From positions 1-64,000 of the forward strand of contig JAUSFD010000004.1 in the NCBI GenBank assembly GCA_030649955.1: DNA of 64,000 bases, in the 5' to 3' direction. The DNA is from Candidatus Peregrinibacteria bacterium. Lineage in GTDB: Bacteria; Patescibacteriota; Gracilibacteria; Peribacterales; Peribacteraceae. This document shows positions 48,749-57,794 of this stretch, piece after piece (positions within the stretch are counted from its first letter, which is position 1; each line of letters opens with the position of its first letter). The notes beneath the pieces are model-generated. The model did no database searches and was not told the origin of the DNA. It was given only the letters and a program-made list of their open reading frames with translations. The position numbers were made by a program, and so were the translations under genes.

Positions 48749-50250
48749 GCTCCGGATGTACACGTGATGTGGCGCAGGAACATGTGGTCCGTCTTCTCTA
48801 AGCAGGGATCCGTCAGAAATTTCTTCGCGCTTTCTTCATAGTGCTCCAGGAAGTAGGGGGAGACGAAGAAGTACGCGGGGCCATCGAGCATATGGAAGAA
48901 CTCCGCACGCTTTTCAGTCGTTCCCAGGATCACCTCCTCCCATTGCTCGTACGTCCAGGGCGACGTGAAGATTCCGGGGCCAGCGACCCTCTGTTCGAGG
49001 AGCCATCCCCGCAACCAGGGGGCCGATTGTGGTTCAAGGGAGAGCACGAGTGCATTTGGTGGGAGGAGTGCTTCCACTTCGCGAATACCATCGAGAACAT
49101 CTATCGTTGTCGTGGGGAGCTGTGTTGGTGGATACCACGCGCAGTGTGCAGAGGGGAACGGGCAGAAGGGGAACCAGCGCGGCATGATGGCATACGCTGT
49201 CGAAATGGACTGGATGATCACGAGCGCACAGAGAGCGATACGGACAACTTGAGACTTCCCTTCGACCCACAGGTCATAGAGCCCTCGTGCAGCGAAAGGG
49301 AGGAGGAAAAAATCGAGCTGAAGGAAGAATCGGCGGTAGAACACCAGGCGGAAAACGATGAAGACTGCGCTCCACAGCACAGCAAATTGCCACACACTCC
49401 CCTTCTCTCGCCGGAAGCTCAGGAACCAGCCGAGGAGCCCGAATGCGAGGAGGATCGGGGTGATGCGCACGTACACGCTCAACGGCGGGAAGGATCCTCC
49501 GGGTGCTGTGCTCCCCTGCATCGTGAGAACGGACTGGAGGAGGTGCACGAACCCCTCGTTCCAGACGGGGATGTACCACAGCAATCCCAGGAGTCCCATG
49601 AGAACTCCCGCAACAGAGAGGAACCGCCAGACGGGATCGCGATACATTGTACGGAAGGAGACGAGCCACCAGCTCACGAGTGAGAGCGCGAAGATCACAC
49701 CCGTCTGGTGGTGACAGGCAACCGCGAGCGCGCCCGGGACGAGGAACCACACGGATCTGCGTTCGAGGAGGTGGAACGCGAGTATGCAAAACAGGAAGGA
49801 GAGGTACGTCTTCCAGTACATCGATGCGAAGCCGTCGTACTGGGCGAGGGAGAGCAGCGCCATGAAGAGGACGAGGATGCCTACTTCCCGGTTCTCCCGC
49901 TTCGCGGTGAGCCCCGCGAGGGTCGCTGCGAGTGCGACGGGCATAAGGTTCCAGAGCCAGCCGATCAGCCACTCAACGGGGATGCCCAGCCTGAGGAGGA
50001 TCGTCGAGAACGTGAAAATCCCGAGCGAGTGCTCCTTCGCCCAGGGGTCGAGTGTAGCGATGACAAAGGGCGGGAACCCCTCCGCGTGCTTGAGGAAGAG
50101 GTAACGGTAGATACCGGGGTCGTACCCGAGGGGCAGATCGAAAGCGGCGAGCGGCCAGAAGTACTTGGCCGTGAGGAGGGCGAGGAGCGCCGCCGCGACG
50201 ATGGAGATCAAGTCGTTATACGCGTGCCGGGCGTTTCCTTGCTCTTCCAT
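48745..50250 (-). CDS. Polytopic membrane glycosyltransferase-like protein
   Basis: The 501-aa protein has about ten membrane helices and a soluble C-terminal region of about 130 residues. The first outer loop LPLGYDPGIYRYLF, with an acidic residue, is like the GT-C mannosyltransferase/ArnT fold that uses polyprenyl-phosphate sugars. Further motifs are GALAVACHHQTG and VFYRRFFLQLDFFLLPF. GT-C identity is inferred from topology, not proven. ATG 50250 is chosen; the longer frame upstream is the shadow of tsaD. It is coupled to lgt and divergent from tsaD. Confidence 0.72.
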   Translation of the reverse strand: MEEQGNARHAYNDLISIVAAALLALLTAKYFWPLAAFDLPLGYDPGIYRYLFLKHAEGFPPFVIATLDPWAKEHSLGIFTFSTILLRLGIPVEWLIGWLWNLMPVALAATLAGLTAKRENREVGILVLFMALLSLAQYDGFASMYWKTYLSFLFCILAFHLLERRSVWFLVPGALAVACHHQTGVIFALSLVSWWLVSFRTMYRDPVWRFLSVAGVLMGLLGLLWYIPVWNEGFVHLLQSVLTMQGSTAPGGSFPPLSVYVRITPILLAFGLLGWFLSFRREKGSVWQFAVLWSAVFIVFRLVFYRRFFLQLDFFLLPFAARGLYDLWVEGKSQVVRIALCALVIIQSISTAYAIMPRWFPFCPFPSAHCAWYPPTQLPTTTIDVLDGIREVEALLPPNALVLSLEPQSAPWLRGWLLEQRVAGPGIFTSPWTYEQWEEVILGTTEKRAEFFHMLDGPAYFFVSPYFLEHYEESAKKFLTDPCLEKTDHMFLRHITCTSGA

Positions 50251-50320
50251 AGGTCGTTGTTCACCGTAGCACATGCTCTGCGCTCCGGCCACCCTCGCGT
50301 AATCCAGGTACACTGTATCC

Positions 50321-51370
50321 ATGCTCATCCTCGCCATCGAAACCTCCTGCGACGAGACCGCGGCCGCCATCGTGGAGGATGGATCAATAGTGCTCTCGAG
50401 CGTCATCGCAAGCGCGAAGGATATCTTTGCGCGCACCACGGGTGTGATCCCCGAGGAAGCGGCGCGACGGCAGGTGGAGTGCATGATCCCCGTCCTCGAC
50501 GAGTGCCTGCGCGGCGGACGGAGTACGCCTGCGGACATCGATGCACTGGCCGTGACACGCGGGCCGGGACTTCTCGGTTCCCTCCTCGTAGGGACCGCAG
50601 CAGCACGCACCGTAGCTGCGGTTTTCCGGAAACGCATCATTGGAGTGCACCACACCCTTGGGCACCTGAGCTCGACGTGGCTGCGACCGGAAAGCGCATC
50701 GAGTGCACCGGACGAACCCCCCTGCTTCCCGATAATCACACTCTCCGCATCAGGAGGGCACACCGACCTCTGGTATCGGACGAGTCACACGCATGGCGTG
50801 CTGCTCGGCAGCACACGGGACGATGCCGCCGGGGAGGCATTCGACAAGGGTGCGAGCCTCCTCGGTCTCCCTTACCCCGGCGGCCCTTCGCTCTCACGGT
50901 GTGCGGAAGGGGGAGACGCAACTGCATTCCCCTTTCCAACACCACTACGCGGCGATCCAACTCTAGAGTTTAGCTTCTCCGGGCTCAAGACGGCCCTCAA
51001 GTACACACTCAGGGACCTCTCCACTCCGCTGACGGATGCTGTCCGCCGTGACCTCGCTGCGTCGTACCAGAACGCACTCGTTGAGCATCTGACCGATCGA
51101 GTACTGCGTGCGCTCGATCACTCTCCGGACCCGCAGGAAATCCACGTCGTCGGTGGAGTCTCCGCGAACGCGGCACTGCGCGCGGCGCTCACGAAAGCAC
51201 TCCTCTCCCGTGGATTGCGACTGCGGACACCGGCGCTCCTCTCCTACTGCACAGATAACGCAGCGATGATCGGGGCTGCTGCGCACTTCCTGGCTCTCGA
51301 GAGGGAGGAGGCAGCATTCGCGCCGTTCACGACGGAGGCGACGATTCCTCTCGCTACGGTCTTCGCTTGA
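50321..51370 (+). CDS. tsaD: tRNA N6-threonylcarbamoyladenosine transferase subunit TsaD
   Basis: TsaD transfers threonylcarbamoyl to A37 of ANN-decoding tRNAs with TsaB/E. The 349-aa protein has ILAIETSCDETAAAIVEDG, TRGPGLLGSLLVG, the metal-binding GVHHTLGHL (HxxxH), LSASGGHTDL, GEAFDKGASLLGLPYPGG, FSFSGLKTAL and the C-terminal metal Asp in CTDNAAMIGAAA. A TACACT box ends 6 nt before the ATG (leaderless). Confidence 0.96.
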   Translation: MLILAIETSCDETAAAIVEDGSIVLSSVIASAKDIFARTTGVIPEEAARRQVECMIPVLDECLRGGRSTPADIDALAVTRGPGLLGSLLVGTAAARTVAAVFRKRIIGVHHTLGHLSSTWLRPESASSAPDEPPCFPIITLSASGGHTDLWYRTSHTHGVLLGSTRDDAAGEAFDKGASLLGLPYPGGPSLSRCAEGGDATAFPFPTPLRGDPTLEFSFSGLKTALKYTLRDLSTPLTDAVRRDLAASYQNALVEHLTDRVLRALDHSPDPQEIHVVGGVSANAALRAALTKALLSRGLRLRTPALLSYCTDNAAMIGAAAHFLALEREEAAFAPFTTEATIPLATVFA

Positions 51371-51519
51371 TCGAGTGTTATCACTATGAATGGAAGCTAC
51401 GAGCTGCGAGTGTAGTGACAAGTCATGAAACTTCCTTTCTCGAAGCTCGTGACTGGAAGCGCATCGCTCACAGCCCTCAGTGCAGGAAAACTGCCGCACC
51501 AAATTCTACGCAGGCAATA

Positions 51520-51606
51520 CTAGACAAGCGCTGGCAGGAGAGCTCCAAAAACGATACCGAGAATGCCGAGGACAGCGATGACGCGTACGAGGGTAGAGTG
51601 CTTCAT
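51520..51606 (-). CDS. Tiny single-helix membrane protein (28 aa)
   Basis: The frame MKHSTLVRVIAVLGILGIVFG continues to ALLPALV and ends at TAG. It is a basic start plus one perfect membrane helix. Its ATG overlaps the PKD-protein stop by ATGA, the coupling seen throughout this genome, which supports real translation. No family is recognised; it may stabilise or regulate the membrane protein encoded just before it. It is too small for routine annotation. Confidence 0.5.
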   Translation of the reverse strand: MKHSTLVRVIAVLGILGIVFGALLPALV

Positions 51607-53702
51607 GGGGTGACGGTAATGGTGACTTGGGAGGAATCTTCGAACTCCTGGTCCTTCACTGTCAAGGTGATCTCGTACTCGCCCGGTGCTTCGAAGAGGT
51701 GGATGTACACCGGATCCGCGCTCTGTCCGAGGACATCGTCGGGGTAGTCTTTGCTACGCACGTCCCAGCGCAGTTTCACTCCTGCGGGCGTTGAACACGA
51801 TGCATCGAACTTCACGCTCTTCTGCGACTGCACCTGCAGGCGGCTCGCCGTGAAGCAGGAGTCAATGACGGGCCGACGGACGAGGATCGTGCGCTGCGCT
51901 GTGAACTTCTTCTGCGATTGCGTAATCACCTGTAGCGTCACGGTGTACTCACCCGGCCGCTCGTAGACGTGATCGGTCTTCGCATCGTCTGGAATGGGCT
52001 GAATATTGAACCCTCCCTCATCTCCGTAGAGCCACGCGTACCCCGCAACTTTCTCTCCAGCGGGAACGAAAGTATCGGATGCATCGAACTCCACCAAGAG
52101 TGGCGCGAATCCGCTCTCCGGTTTCAACTTGATCGACGCTTCCGCGGACGGAGGCTTTACCTCGACCGTAAGGGGCATGCGCAACGACCGTCCTTCCGGA
52201 TCCTGCGCAAGCAGCGTGACCGTGTACGAACCCGGGCGGCGGTAGATGGCGCGCAGCGTCTTTCCATCGACGTGGGCATTGCCCTCCGGCGCCTCCCACT
52301 TAAACTCAATGAGTGGAGCACTGGTGACCGGTGTGAGCTGCAAACTCACGGGTGCCTCCGCACTGATGGATTTCCCGTTGATGGGGACGTTCCCCTCGAA
52401 TCGCAGATCGACGAGCGAGAGACTCTCCGTCACTCGCACAAGCGCAGACACCTCCACGAGCTCACCACTCGCCGAGCGGAGCTTCGCCTCCACGGGGTAG
52501 ATACCCGGAGAATCGAAGGAGTGCCCAATCCGCTTGAGGTCTACTCCTCGCTCCTCCTTCCCGTCGCCGAACGACCACTGCACCTCGCGCAGCGGCTCCT
52601 TCGTCTCGATGCGGAAGATGCCGCCGAACGGAGCGGGTCCCACCAGGTTCTTCGGTTCAGAAAGCAATTCTGCAGCGAATTTGGGCGGCGAGGGCTTCTC
52701 GATCTCCACCGTTCGCTGGTACGGGACCTGCGATTGGTTATCGAGGATTACCGTTGCGGTGACGACCACGCGTCCGATGATGTAGAAGGTGTGGATGATG
52801 TCCGGCTGCTTCACGATCTCATCCACTGTGCTATCACCATCGAAATCCCACTGCACTTCCTTCAGCTTCGGCGGAGGGGAGTTCTGACTCCCCACCACGG
52901 GGAGCAAGTGTGAGATACTGAAGCGCACGGGCTTCTCCACAATAGGACGGATGGGGGACATCGAGAACACCGCTGTGGGGATGTTGATGCGACGCGAAAG
53001 CCTGCGGAAGGACGCATCCTCGAAGACGATGCGCATGGCCACGTTGTAGGTACCCTGCCTATCAATGACGGCAGTCACTTCGGGTACCCCCGTCTCCTCG
53101 TTGACTTTCCCATCCCCTTCAAAATCCCAAACGTACTTCACGGGCTTCAGACCACGCTGCGAGAGGATCCCCGCAGCGCGCTCCACGCTCATCGTGACCG
53201 CGAGCGGAGCCACGAAATCTGCAGCAGCTGTGGGGCGCACGATATCAATCGAGTACCCCGGTTCCCGTGTGATCATGAACGCAACGATCCCGCTCAGGAG
53301 GACACCAGGGAGGAGGAAGATGGACACGCGGATTAAACTCTTCTGTCGAACAGAGACAGGGATCTCCGTTGCGCGAGAGATCCGCTGCACGGCGAGCAAT
53401 CCTGCGAGGAGGAGTGCTGCTCCTCCGCCGATCACGCTCAGGAGGCCTACCATCGTGAGCAGCCGCAATCCCCCAGTGGTACTCGGGAGGAGTGCGATGA
53501 GAACAAAACACCACAGAACATATACACCGTAGAGGAGAACCCCCCCCTTGAGCAGACGTGCACGCGCTCGAGCCAATCTCTCGGTCGCATCCCCTCCAGC
53601 CATAGGAGCAGGAGTGGCAGACGCGGGTCCTACCCCATCCACTGAGGGAGAGGGTCCCGGCTGCGCTGCCGGTGATGCTGGTGGTAGCCCTGCAGCAGGC
53701 AC
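51603..53702 (-). CDS. Membrane-anchored PKD-repeat protein
   Basis: The 699-aa protein has a Pro/Ala-rich start and three or so membrane segments (about 54-75, 80-105 and 122-145, e.g. SIFLLPGVLLSGIVAFMI). About five or six extracellular PKD-like beta-sandwich repeats follow, shown by WDFEGDGKV, WDFDGDSTVD, WSFGDGKEE and the closing motifs HVYERPGEYTVTL and HLFEAPGEYEITLTV. PKD domains mediate protein or sugar contacts at the surface. GTG 53702 directly follows the preceding stop; ATG 53603 is an alternative. It belongs to the lemA-led operon. Confidence 0.82.
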   Translation of the reverse strand: MPAAGLPPASPAAQPGPSPSVDGVGPASATPAPMAGGDATERLARARARLLKGGVLLYGVYVLWCFVLIALLPSTTGGLRLLTMVGLLSVIGGGAALLLAGLLAVQRISRATEIPVSVRQKSLIRVSIFLLPGVLLSGIVAFMITREPGYSIDIVRPTAAADFVAPLAVTMSVERAAGILSQRGLKPVKYVWDFEGDGKVNEETGVPEVTAVIDRQGTYNVAMRIVFEDASFRRLSRRINIPTAVFSMSPIRPIVEKPVRFSISHLLPVVGSQNSPPPKLKEVQWDFDGDSTVDEIVKQPDIIHTFYIIGRVVVTATVILDNQSQVPYQRTVEIEKPSPPKFAAELLSEPKNLVGPAPFGGIFRIETKEPLREVQWSFGDGKEERGVDLKRIGHSFDSPGIYPVEAKLRSASGELVEVSALVRVTESLSLVDLRFEGNVPINGKSISAEAPVSLQLTPVTSAPLIEFKWEAPEGNAHVDGKTLRAIYRRPGSYTVTLLAQDPEGRSLRMPLTVEVKPPSAEASIKLKPESGFAPLLVEFDASDTFVPAGEKVAGYAWLYGDEGGFNIQPIPDDAKTDHVYERPGEYTVTLQVITQSQKKFTAQRTILVRRPVIDSCFTASRLQVQSQKSVKFDASCSTPAGVKLRWDVRSKDYPDDVLGQSADPVYIHLFEAPGEYEITLTVKDQEFEDSSQVTITVTP

Positions 53703-53703
53703 G

Positions 53704-54690
53704 TTACTGTGGGGGGAGAGAAGGGTTTGGGGGTTTCAGACCTTGGAGCGCGTCGAAGAGATCTGTGGAAGAGCCATCTTCGTACGCATTCCCACCGGGG
53801 AGCGGGAATCCCTGGTTGAAGGTCTCGTCGTACGGTGCAGCTCCAGGGACCCCATTGAGCAGTGCTGGACTGAGGAGCTGGGCATCGGAGGGGATCTCGA
53901 TGCGTGGCGCGATGTTGTGCTCTCGGAAGACGGCATCCACGGTTCCCTGGAAGGGATCCCCCACGCCTTCCGATGCAATTGTCCACGTGAGACGCTGAAT
54001 GAAGAACGTGTCTGCATCAATCCAGAGCGTGCCATCGACCGTGTAGGGTGCGAGGGAGGCAATCGTCTCCTCCCGATTGAACGGTTCCCCTCTCTCCTCC
54101 GCTACCTGCTCGAGGAATGCAACGAGCTTCTCCCGATCGAGGGTCACGTCGTACACGTACGTGTCCTTCCCTTCCACACGCTTGATTCCACGGTCTTCCG
54201 TCACGGTGATCACCTGAGACTGCGCGTACAGGAACCGCGGATCGGGAGTGATGGCGGTCGGCGGGAAGGGGGTGCGCTGGAGAGGGATCTTCCACCACCG
54301 TTGGAGGAATAGCGTAAAGAGGCGCGGATCCAGTTTGGGGTGGGGTGGAGAGATGTTGAGCGAACGAATGCGCACGTAGGCATCTTCACCAATAGCGATG
54401 ACTGCATCGACGTCCGCAGCGAACGTATGCTGCTTCTCCGCAGCGACTTCCCCCGTCGTCTGCAGAGTGAACTGCAGCTGCGCCCCCCCATCCTGCAGGA
54501 TTCCCTCGAGGGAAACGTTCGCATCGTAGGAGGCACCGGTCCCCTCCCCCTTCACCGTGAATCGGGAGGATTGGAGCTGCTGGCTCGCTGCAGCGGTACG
54601 CTGCAGCACCTCCGCTGTCGGAAGCGCTTCGCGCTTCGCGCACGCGCAGAGGAGCAGGCTCAAGCTCACACAGAGGAGGAGTCGACGCAT
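53704..54690 (-). CDS. Lipoprotein, LppX/LolA-like fold candidate
   Basis: The 328-aa protein begins with a lipoprotein signal peptide (MRRLLLCVSLSLLLCAC). The next part alternates strands with polar residues in a manner resembling LppX/LprG/LolA lipid carriers (SSRFTVKGEGTG, VSLEGILQDGG, DGTLWIDADTFFIQRLTW). That assignment is tentative. The C-terminus is Pro/Gly-rich. It lies between the secreted-protein gene and the PKD gene on the minus strand, with gaps of 55 and 1 nt, so it is co-transcribed. Confidence 0.68.
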   Translation of the reverse strand: MRRLLLCVSLSLLLCACAKREALPTAEVLQRTAAASQQLQSSRFTVKGEGTGASYDANVSLEGILQDGGAQLQFTLQTTGEVAAEKQHTFAADVDAVIAIGEDAYVRIRSLNISPPHPKLDPRLFTLFLQRWWKIPLQRTPFPPTAITPDPRFLYAQSQVITVTEDRGIKRVEGKDTYVYDVTLDREKLVAFLEQVAEERGEPFNREETIASLAPYTVDGTLWIDADTFFIQRLTWTIASEGVGDPFQGTVDAVFREHNIAPRIEIPSDAQLLSPALLNGVPGAAPYDETFNQGFPLPGGNAYEDGSSTDLFDALQGLKPPNPSLPPQ

Positions 54691-54745
54691 AGTCCAGGAA
54701 GGATCGGAAGGCATTGTGCCGGAACTCCGCGGCAGACACCAGCCG

Positions 54746-55672
54746 CTAGAGGTTACGAGCAGCACCGCGCAGCCTCCCGCGGACGGGGACGGCAAGGATG
54801 TCTTCTCGCTCCTCCACAACAAGCCGGATAGTGCGCTTCGCGCTCGCGAGCACGTCCGCGGTTACGGTGAGGACGCGATTCTCGCCTTTCTCGATGAGGA
54901 GAGGCTCCGCCAAGCGAAATGTCACCTTCTTGCCATCGAGCGTCGCTACGGGTCCCGCCAGAACTTGTCCGCGCCCCGTTCGCAGCGTCAGTTTCTGCAG
55001 GTGACCATCTCGCGCACTCCCCACATTCGTGAAAGTGATCGTCTGCAGTGCTTGATCTTCAATAACATCAGCGGAAATCTTGATACGTGCTACCCCCTGT
55101 TCTTTCCCGTAGCGCACAGGATGGAGGAGGCGGAGATACTCCACCGAGACCACTCCCTCTGCTACCGGCGCGACTGACGTCTGCGATGGTATTGTAGTAC
55201 CGATCTCCACCAATGCGCCGGGAGCGGTGACGCCATCATCCGGATCCAGTATGAAGCGGTGCTCCCCCGCGGACACGGCATCGGGCGAGATGCTCACACC
55301 GACCATCACCTCCTCTCTCCCGCACGGTGGGATGACGAGCGATTTGAGCGCAAGCTGGACGTCTCCGTCCTCTGCATCGAGTGGACGCGATGCGGACAGT
55401 CGCACTCCCTGCCTGTACGCTGCCACACTCATGATATCGGCGATCGCTCCCTGCCCGCCGTGGCTGACGTGCAAAGTTGTGACCGTGACAGGGGCATCAC
55501 ATGACGCCGTGAGCGTTAGGATGATCGCAGGAACTCGCTGCGCTCCCCTTGCGACCATCGAAGGTGCTCTCTCCTCAACAGAAACCGTGAGAGTGGGAAT
55601 TCCCTCAGCACTCGTAGGCAGAACGGGGAAAACAACGAAGAAGAGAAAGAGAATAGTGAGCGAGTGGACCAT
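54746..55672 (-). CDS. Secreted beta-rich protein, unknown function
   Basis: The 308-aa protein has a signal peptide (MVHSLTILFLFFVVFPVLPTSA) and then about 290 residues of alternating strands, with two similar halves of immunoglobulin-like rhythm (for example RVPAIILTLTASCDAPVTVTTL and ALQTITFTNVGSARDGHLQKLTLRTG). No family is recognised. ATG 55672 is the natural signal-peptide start; ATG 55702 would add a hydrophilic leader. It lies in the lemA-TPM-PKD operon, 66 nt after the TPM gene. Confidence 0.68.
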   Translation of the reverse strand: MVHSLTILFLFFVVFPVLPTSAEGIPTLTVSVEERAPSMVARGAQRVPAIILTLTASCDAPVTVTTLHVSHGGQGAIADIMSVAAYRQGVRLSASRPLDAEDGDVQLALKSLVIPPCGREEVMVGVSISPDAVSAGEHRFILDPDDGVTAPGALVEIGTTIPSQTSVAPVAEGVVSVEYLRLLHPVRYGKEQGVARIKISADVIEDQALQTITFTNVGSARDGHLQKLTLRTGRGQVLAGPVATLDGKKVTFRLAEPLLIEKGENRVLTVTADVLASAKRTIRLVVEEREDILAVPVRGRLRGAARNL

Positions 55673-55738
55673 GGTGATGAGTATATCGCACAGACGACAC
55701 ACCTTGGGGTTTTTTCAGGAGAAAATGCGCGGGTTACT

Positions 55739-56620
55739 TCACCACCGACTGGATCCACCCCCTCCCCCGAACGAGCCGCCACTGAAGCCGCCGAATCCCC
55801 CGCCCCCACCGCGGCCTCCAGACCCGAAACCTCCACCTCCGCTCCACCATCCTCCCCCTCCCCTCCTCCGATTCCTGCCGTAGCCGCTGCGGGAAACGAG
55901 GAAGTCGAAGAAGAGACCCAGTACCACGAGCGCCGGGATGGCGAGCCACCAACTGAAGACGAAGGTGAGAATGAGACCAAAGACTCCCCCGAGGATGCCT
56001 CCGAGCCACCACGACTTCGAACGCGCGAGGAAGGAAGCGAGGACATCGAACAGGAAGAAGCCGAAGAATGCGAGGAACGGCCAGAATCCATCCCCCTCCT
56101 CCTCATCGTAGCGATCCGCAGTGTACTCTCCGCCGATGTGCTTCTTCAGCGCTTCTATCCCTGCTTGGATGCCCTCGTAATACTCGCCTTCGCGGAAGTA
56201 CGGAATCATGACCTGCTCCCGGATTCCGCGAGTGACGATATCTGGGGCGGCACCTTCGAGGCCGTACCCTGTGGCGATCGTCACCTCACGTTCCTCGTAG
56301 GCGACGAGAATGAGGATGCCGTTATCCTTCTCCGTCCCTACTTTCCACGCGCGACCGACTTCCACGGCGAACGCTACCCCCTGTTCCCCCTGCGTGGATG
56401 GAACGATGAGCACGGCGATCTCGTTACTCGTCTCCTTGGTGTACGCCGTGAGTTCCTGCTCCAGCTGGTGCTCCTGTTCCTCTGTGAGGAGCTCCGCAAT
56501 GTCCGTGACGAATCCATCATTGGGAGGGACGTCGAGTGCAGAGACAGGGAATGCGATCGCACACGCGATGAGGATCGTGAACGAGCGGAGAGCCGCCGGT
56601 GACAACCGGAGCATCCTCAT
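55739..56620 (-). CDS. TPM-domain (YgcG-like) membrane protein
   Basis: The 293-aa protein has a signal peptide, a TPM domain (about 35-170: VPPNDGFVTDIAELLTEEQE, SNEIAVLIVPS, NGILILVAYEEREVTIATGYGLEG), then two or three membrane helices and a Gly/Ser/Trp-rich tail. The pair LemA-TPM is widespread and thought to act at the membrane, possibly in photosystem repair-like or envelope stress functions; the bacterial role is unclear. ATGA overlap couples it to lemA. Confidence 0.88.
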   Translation of the reverse strand: MRMLRLSPAALRSFTILIACAIAFPVSALDVPPNDGFVTDIAELLTEEQEHQLEQELTAYTKETSNEIAVLIVPSTQGEQGVAFAVEVGRAWKVGTEKDNGILILVAYEEREVTIATGYGLEGAAPDIVTRGIREQVMIPYFREGEYYEGIQAGIEALKKHIGGEYTADRYDEEEGDGFWPFLAFFGFFLFDVLASFLARSKSWWLGGILGGVFGLILTFVFSWWLAIPALVVLGLFFDFLVSRSGYGRNRRRGGGGWWSGGGGFGSGGRGGGGGFGGFSGGSFGGGGGSSRW

Positions 56621-57189
56621 TCGAAATCGACCGTCGGAGCGTTCTCCGACCCCTCCGTACTCTGGAAGAACGTCTCCGCTCCAAAGCCGAAGAGGCCTGC
56701 GAGGATATTCCCCGGGAACCGCTTCACCTTCACGTTAAACTGCTGCACCGCCTCGTTGTAGTCCTTCCGAGCTGTCGCGATGCGATTTTCTGTTCCCTCG
56801 AGTTGCGCCATGAGGTCGCGGAACGCCTCCGTCGCTTTGAGCTGCGGGTAACTCTCTACAGTAACGATGAGGCGGGCGAGAGCGGATTCAAATCCCTCCG
56901 CTGCGGCAATCTGCGCAGGCCGATTCCCCTGCGCCCCCTGCCACTGCGTGCGCGCCTGCGTGACCGCGGTGAGTGTCTCCTGCTCGAAGTTCGCAGCGCC
57001 CTTCACCGTTTCGACGAGGTTTGGCACCAGGTCGAAGCGCCGCTGGTACTGCGTCTCCACCTGTGACCACGCTCCTTCGACACCTTCCCTACTCGCAACG
57101 AGCGAGTTGTACCCACCCCAGAGCCAGACAACGAGGAGGATGACGATACCGAGGAGAGCCAGGAGCCAGGGAGAGCGAACGCGTGCCAT
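56617..57189 (-). CDS. lemA: LemA-family protein
   Basis: The 190-aa protein has one N-terminal membrane helix (LLALLGIVILLVVWLW), the LemA signature GYNSLVASREGVEGAWSQVETQYQRRFDLVPNLVETV in overlapping segments, and a long helical bundle ending YNEAVQQFNVKVKRFPGNI. It heads the operon with the TPM gene. A TATACT box lies 24 nt upstream of ATG 57189. There is no Shine-Dalgarno site. The function of LemA in bacteria is not settled. Confidence 0.92.
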   Translation of the reverse strand: MARVRSPWLLALLGIVILLVVWLWGGYNSLVASREGVEGAWSQVETQYQRRFDLVPNLVETVKGAANFEQETLTAVTQARTQWQGAQGNRPAQIAAAEGFESALARLIVTVESYPQLKATEAFRDLMAQLEGTENRIATARKDYNEAVQQFNVKVKRFPGNILAGLFGFGAETFFQSTEGSENAPTVDFE

Positions 57190-57334
57190 AGTCGAGGGGA
57201 GGAAGATGGCTGCAGTATACTCCACCGATGGGGTGTGGGTTCAACATCGCATTGCGCGAAACCATGACTCCAGGGGAGAGCGCAAGAGGATCATCGCTCA
57301 TAAGCATGTACTATTGATCTTCCCTTCTTGCCCT

Positions 57335-57649
57335 ATGAAGTTCACACACTTGCTCCTATCTTCTGCATTGGCTCTCGGAATCGTTTCACCTGCACTGGCA
57401 GCAACCGTAACGCGTTCGACATCGCCCGCACCGCCATCTGTCATCCGCGGATTCATCGGAGAGCGCGGCACCCTCGGCAGAGTGCGTGAGCGCGGCAGGC
57501 GCGTCTCCCGCGGTCATGTGATCCGCCAGCAGAACGTGCGCCGCAATAACCTCGCGGCGAAGAAGCGCATCGACCTCCGGGTGAAGCCATATTCCGCAGG
57601 CGGATCGAGTTCGTCTTCCACCAGTTCTAGCGCGAGTTCTTCCTACTAG
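57335..57649 (+). CDS. Small secreted basic protein (104 aa)
   Basis: A signal peptide (MKFTHLLLSSALALGIVSPALA) is followed by a very Arg-rich region (GRVRERGRRVSRGHVIRQQN, NNLAAKKRIDLRVKPY) and a Ser-rich tail. The mature part would be strongly positively charged and may bind acidic wall polymers or nucleic acid; this is inference. No family is recognised. It is divergent from lemA, and a word-repeat hairpin follows it. Confidence 0.65.
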   Translation: MKFTHLLLSSALALGIVSPALAATVTRSTSPAPPSVIRGFIGERGTLGRVRERGRRVSRGHVIRQQNVRRNNLAAKKRIDLRVKPYSAGGSSSSSTSSSASSSY

Positions 57650-57694
57650 GATTGCTTCCACGGATGTTGGTGCTACGAATCTTTTTCCAGATGA

Positions 57695-57788
57695 GCTTCT
57701 TAGCTTGTAGCTTGTAGGTTTGTAGGCGCAAGCGATTCTCGTACGTACCCCTGGTGCCACTACCAACCTACTCACCTACAAACTTACA
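57695..57788. terminator. GCTTGTAGGTTTGTAGG word-repeat hairpin
   Basis: Repeats of TAGCTTGTAG and GGTTTGTAGG (57699-57725) face CCTACTCACCTACAAACTTACAAGC (57768-57792). It separates convergent genes and probably terminates both. Confidence 0.55.
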
Positions 57789-57794
57789 AGCACA

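Noticed and set aside
50251-50763. N-terminal extension of the membrane glycosyltransferase-like frame
   Set aside because: The extra 171 residues are antisense to tsaD and hydrophilic without domain character; the natural start is ATG 50250.
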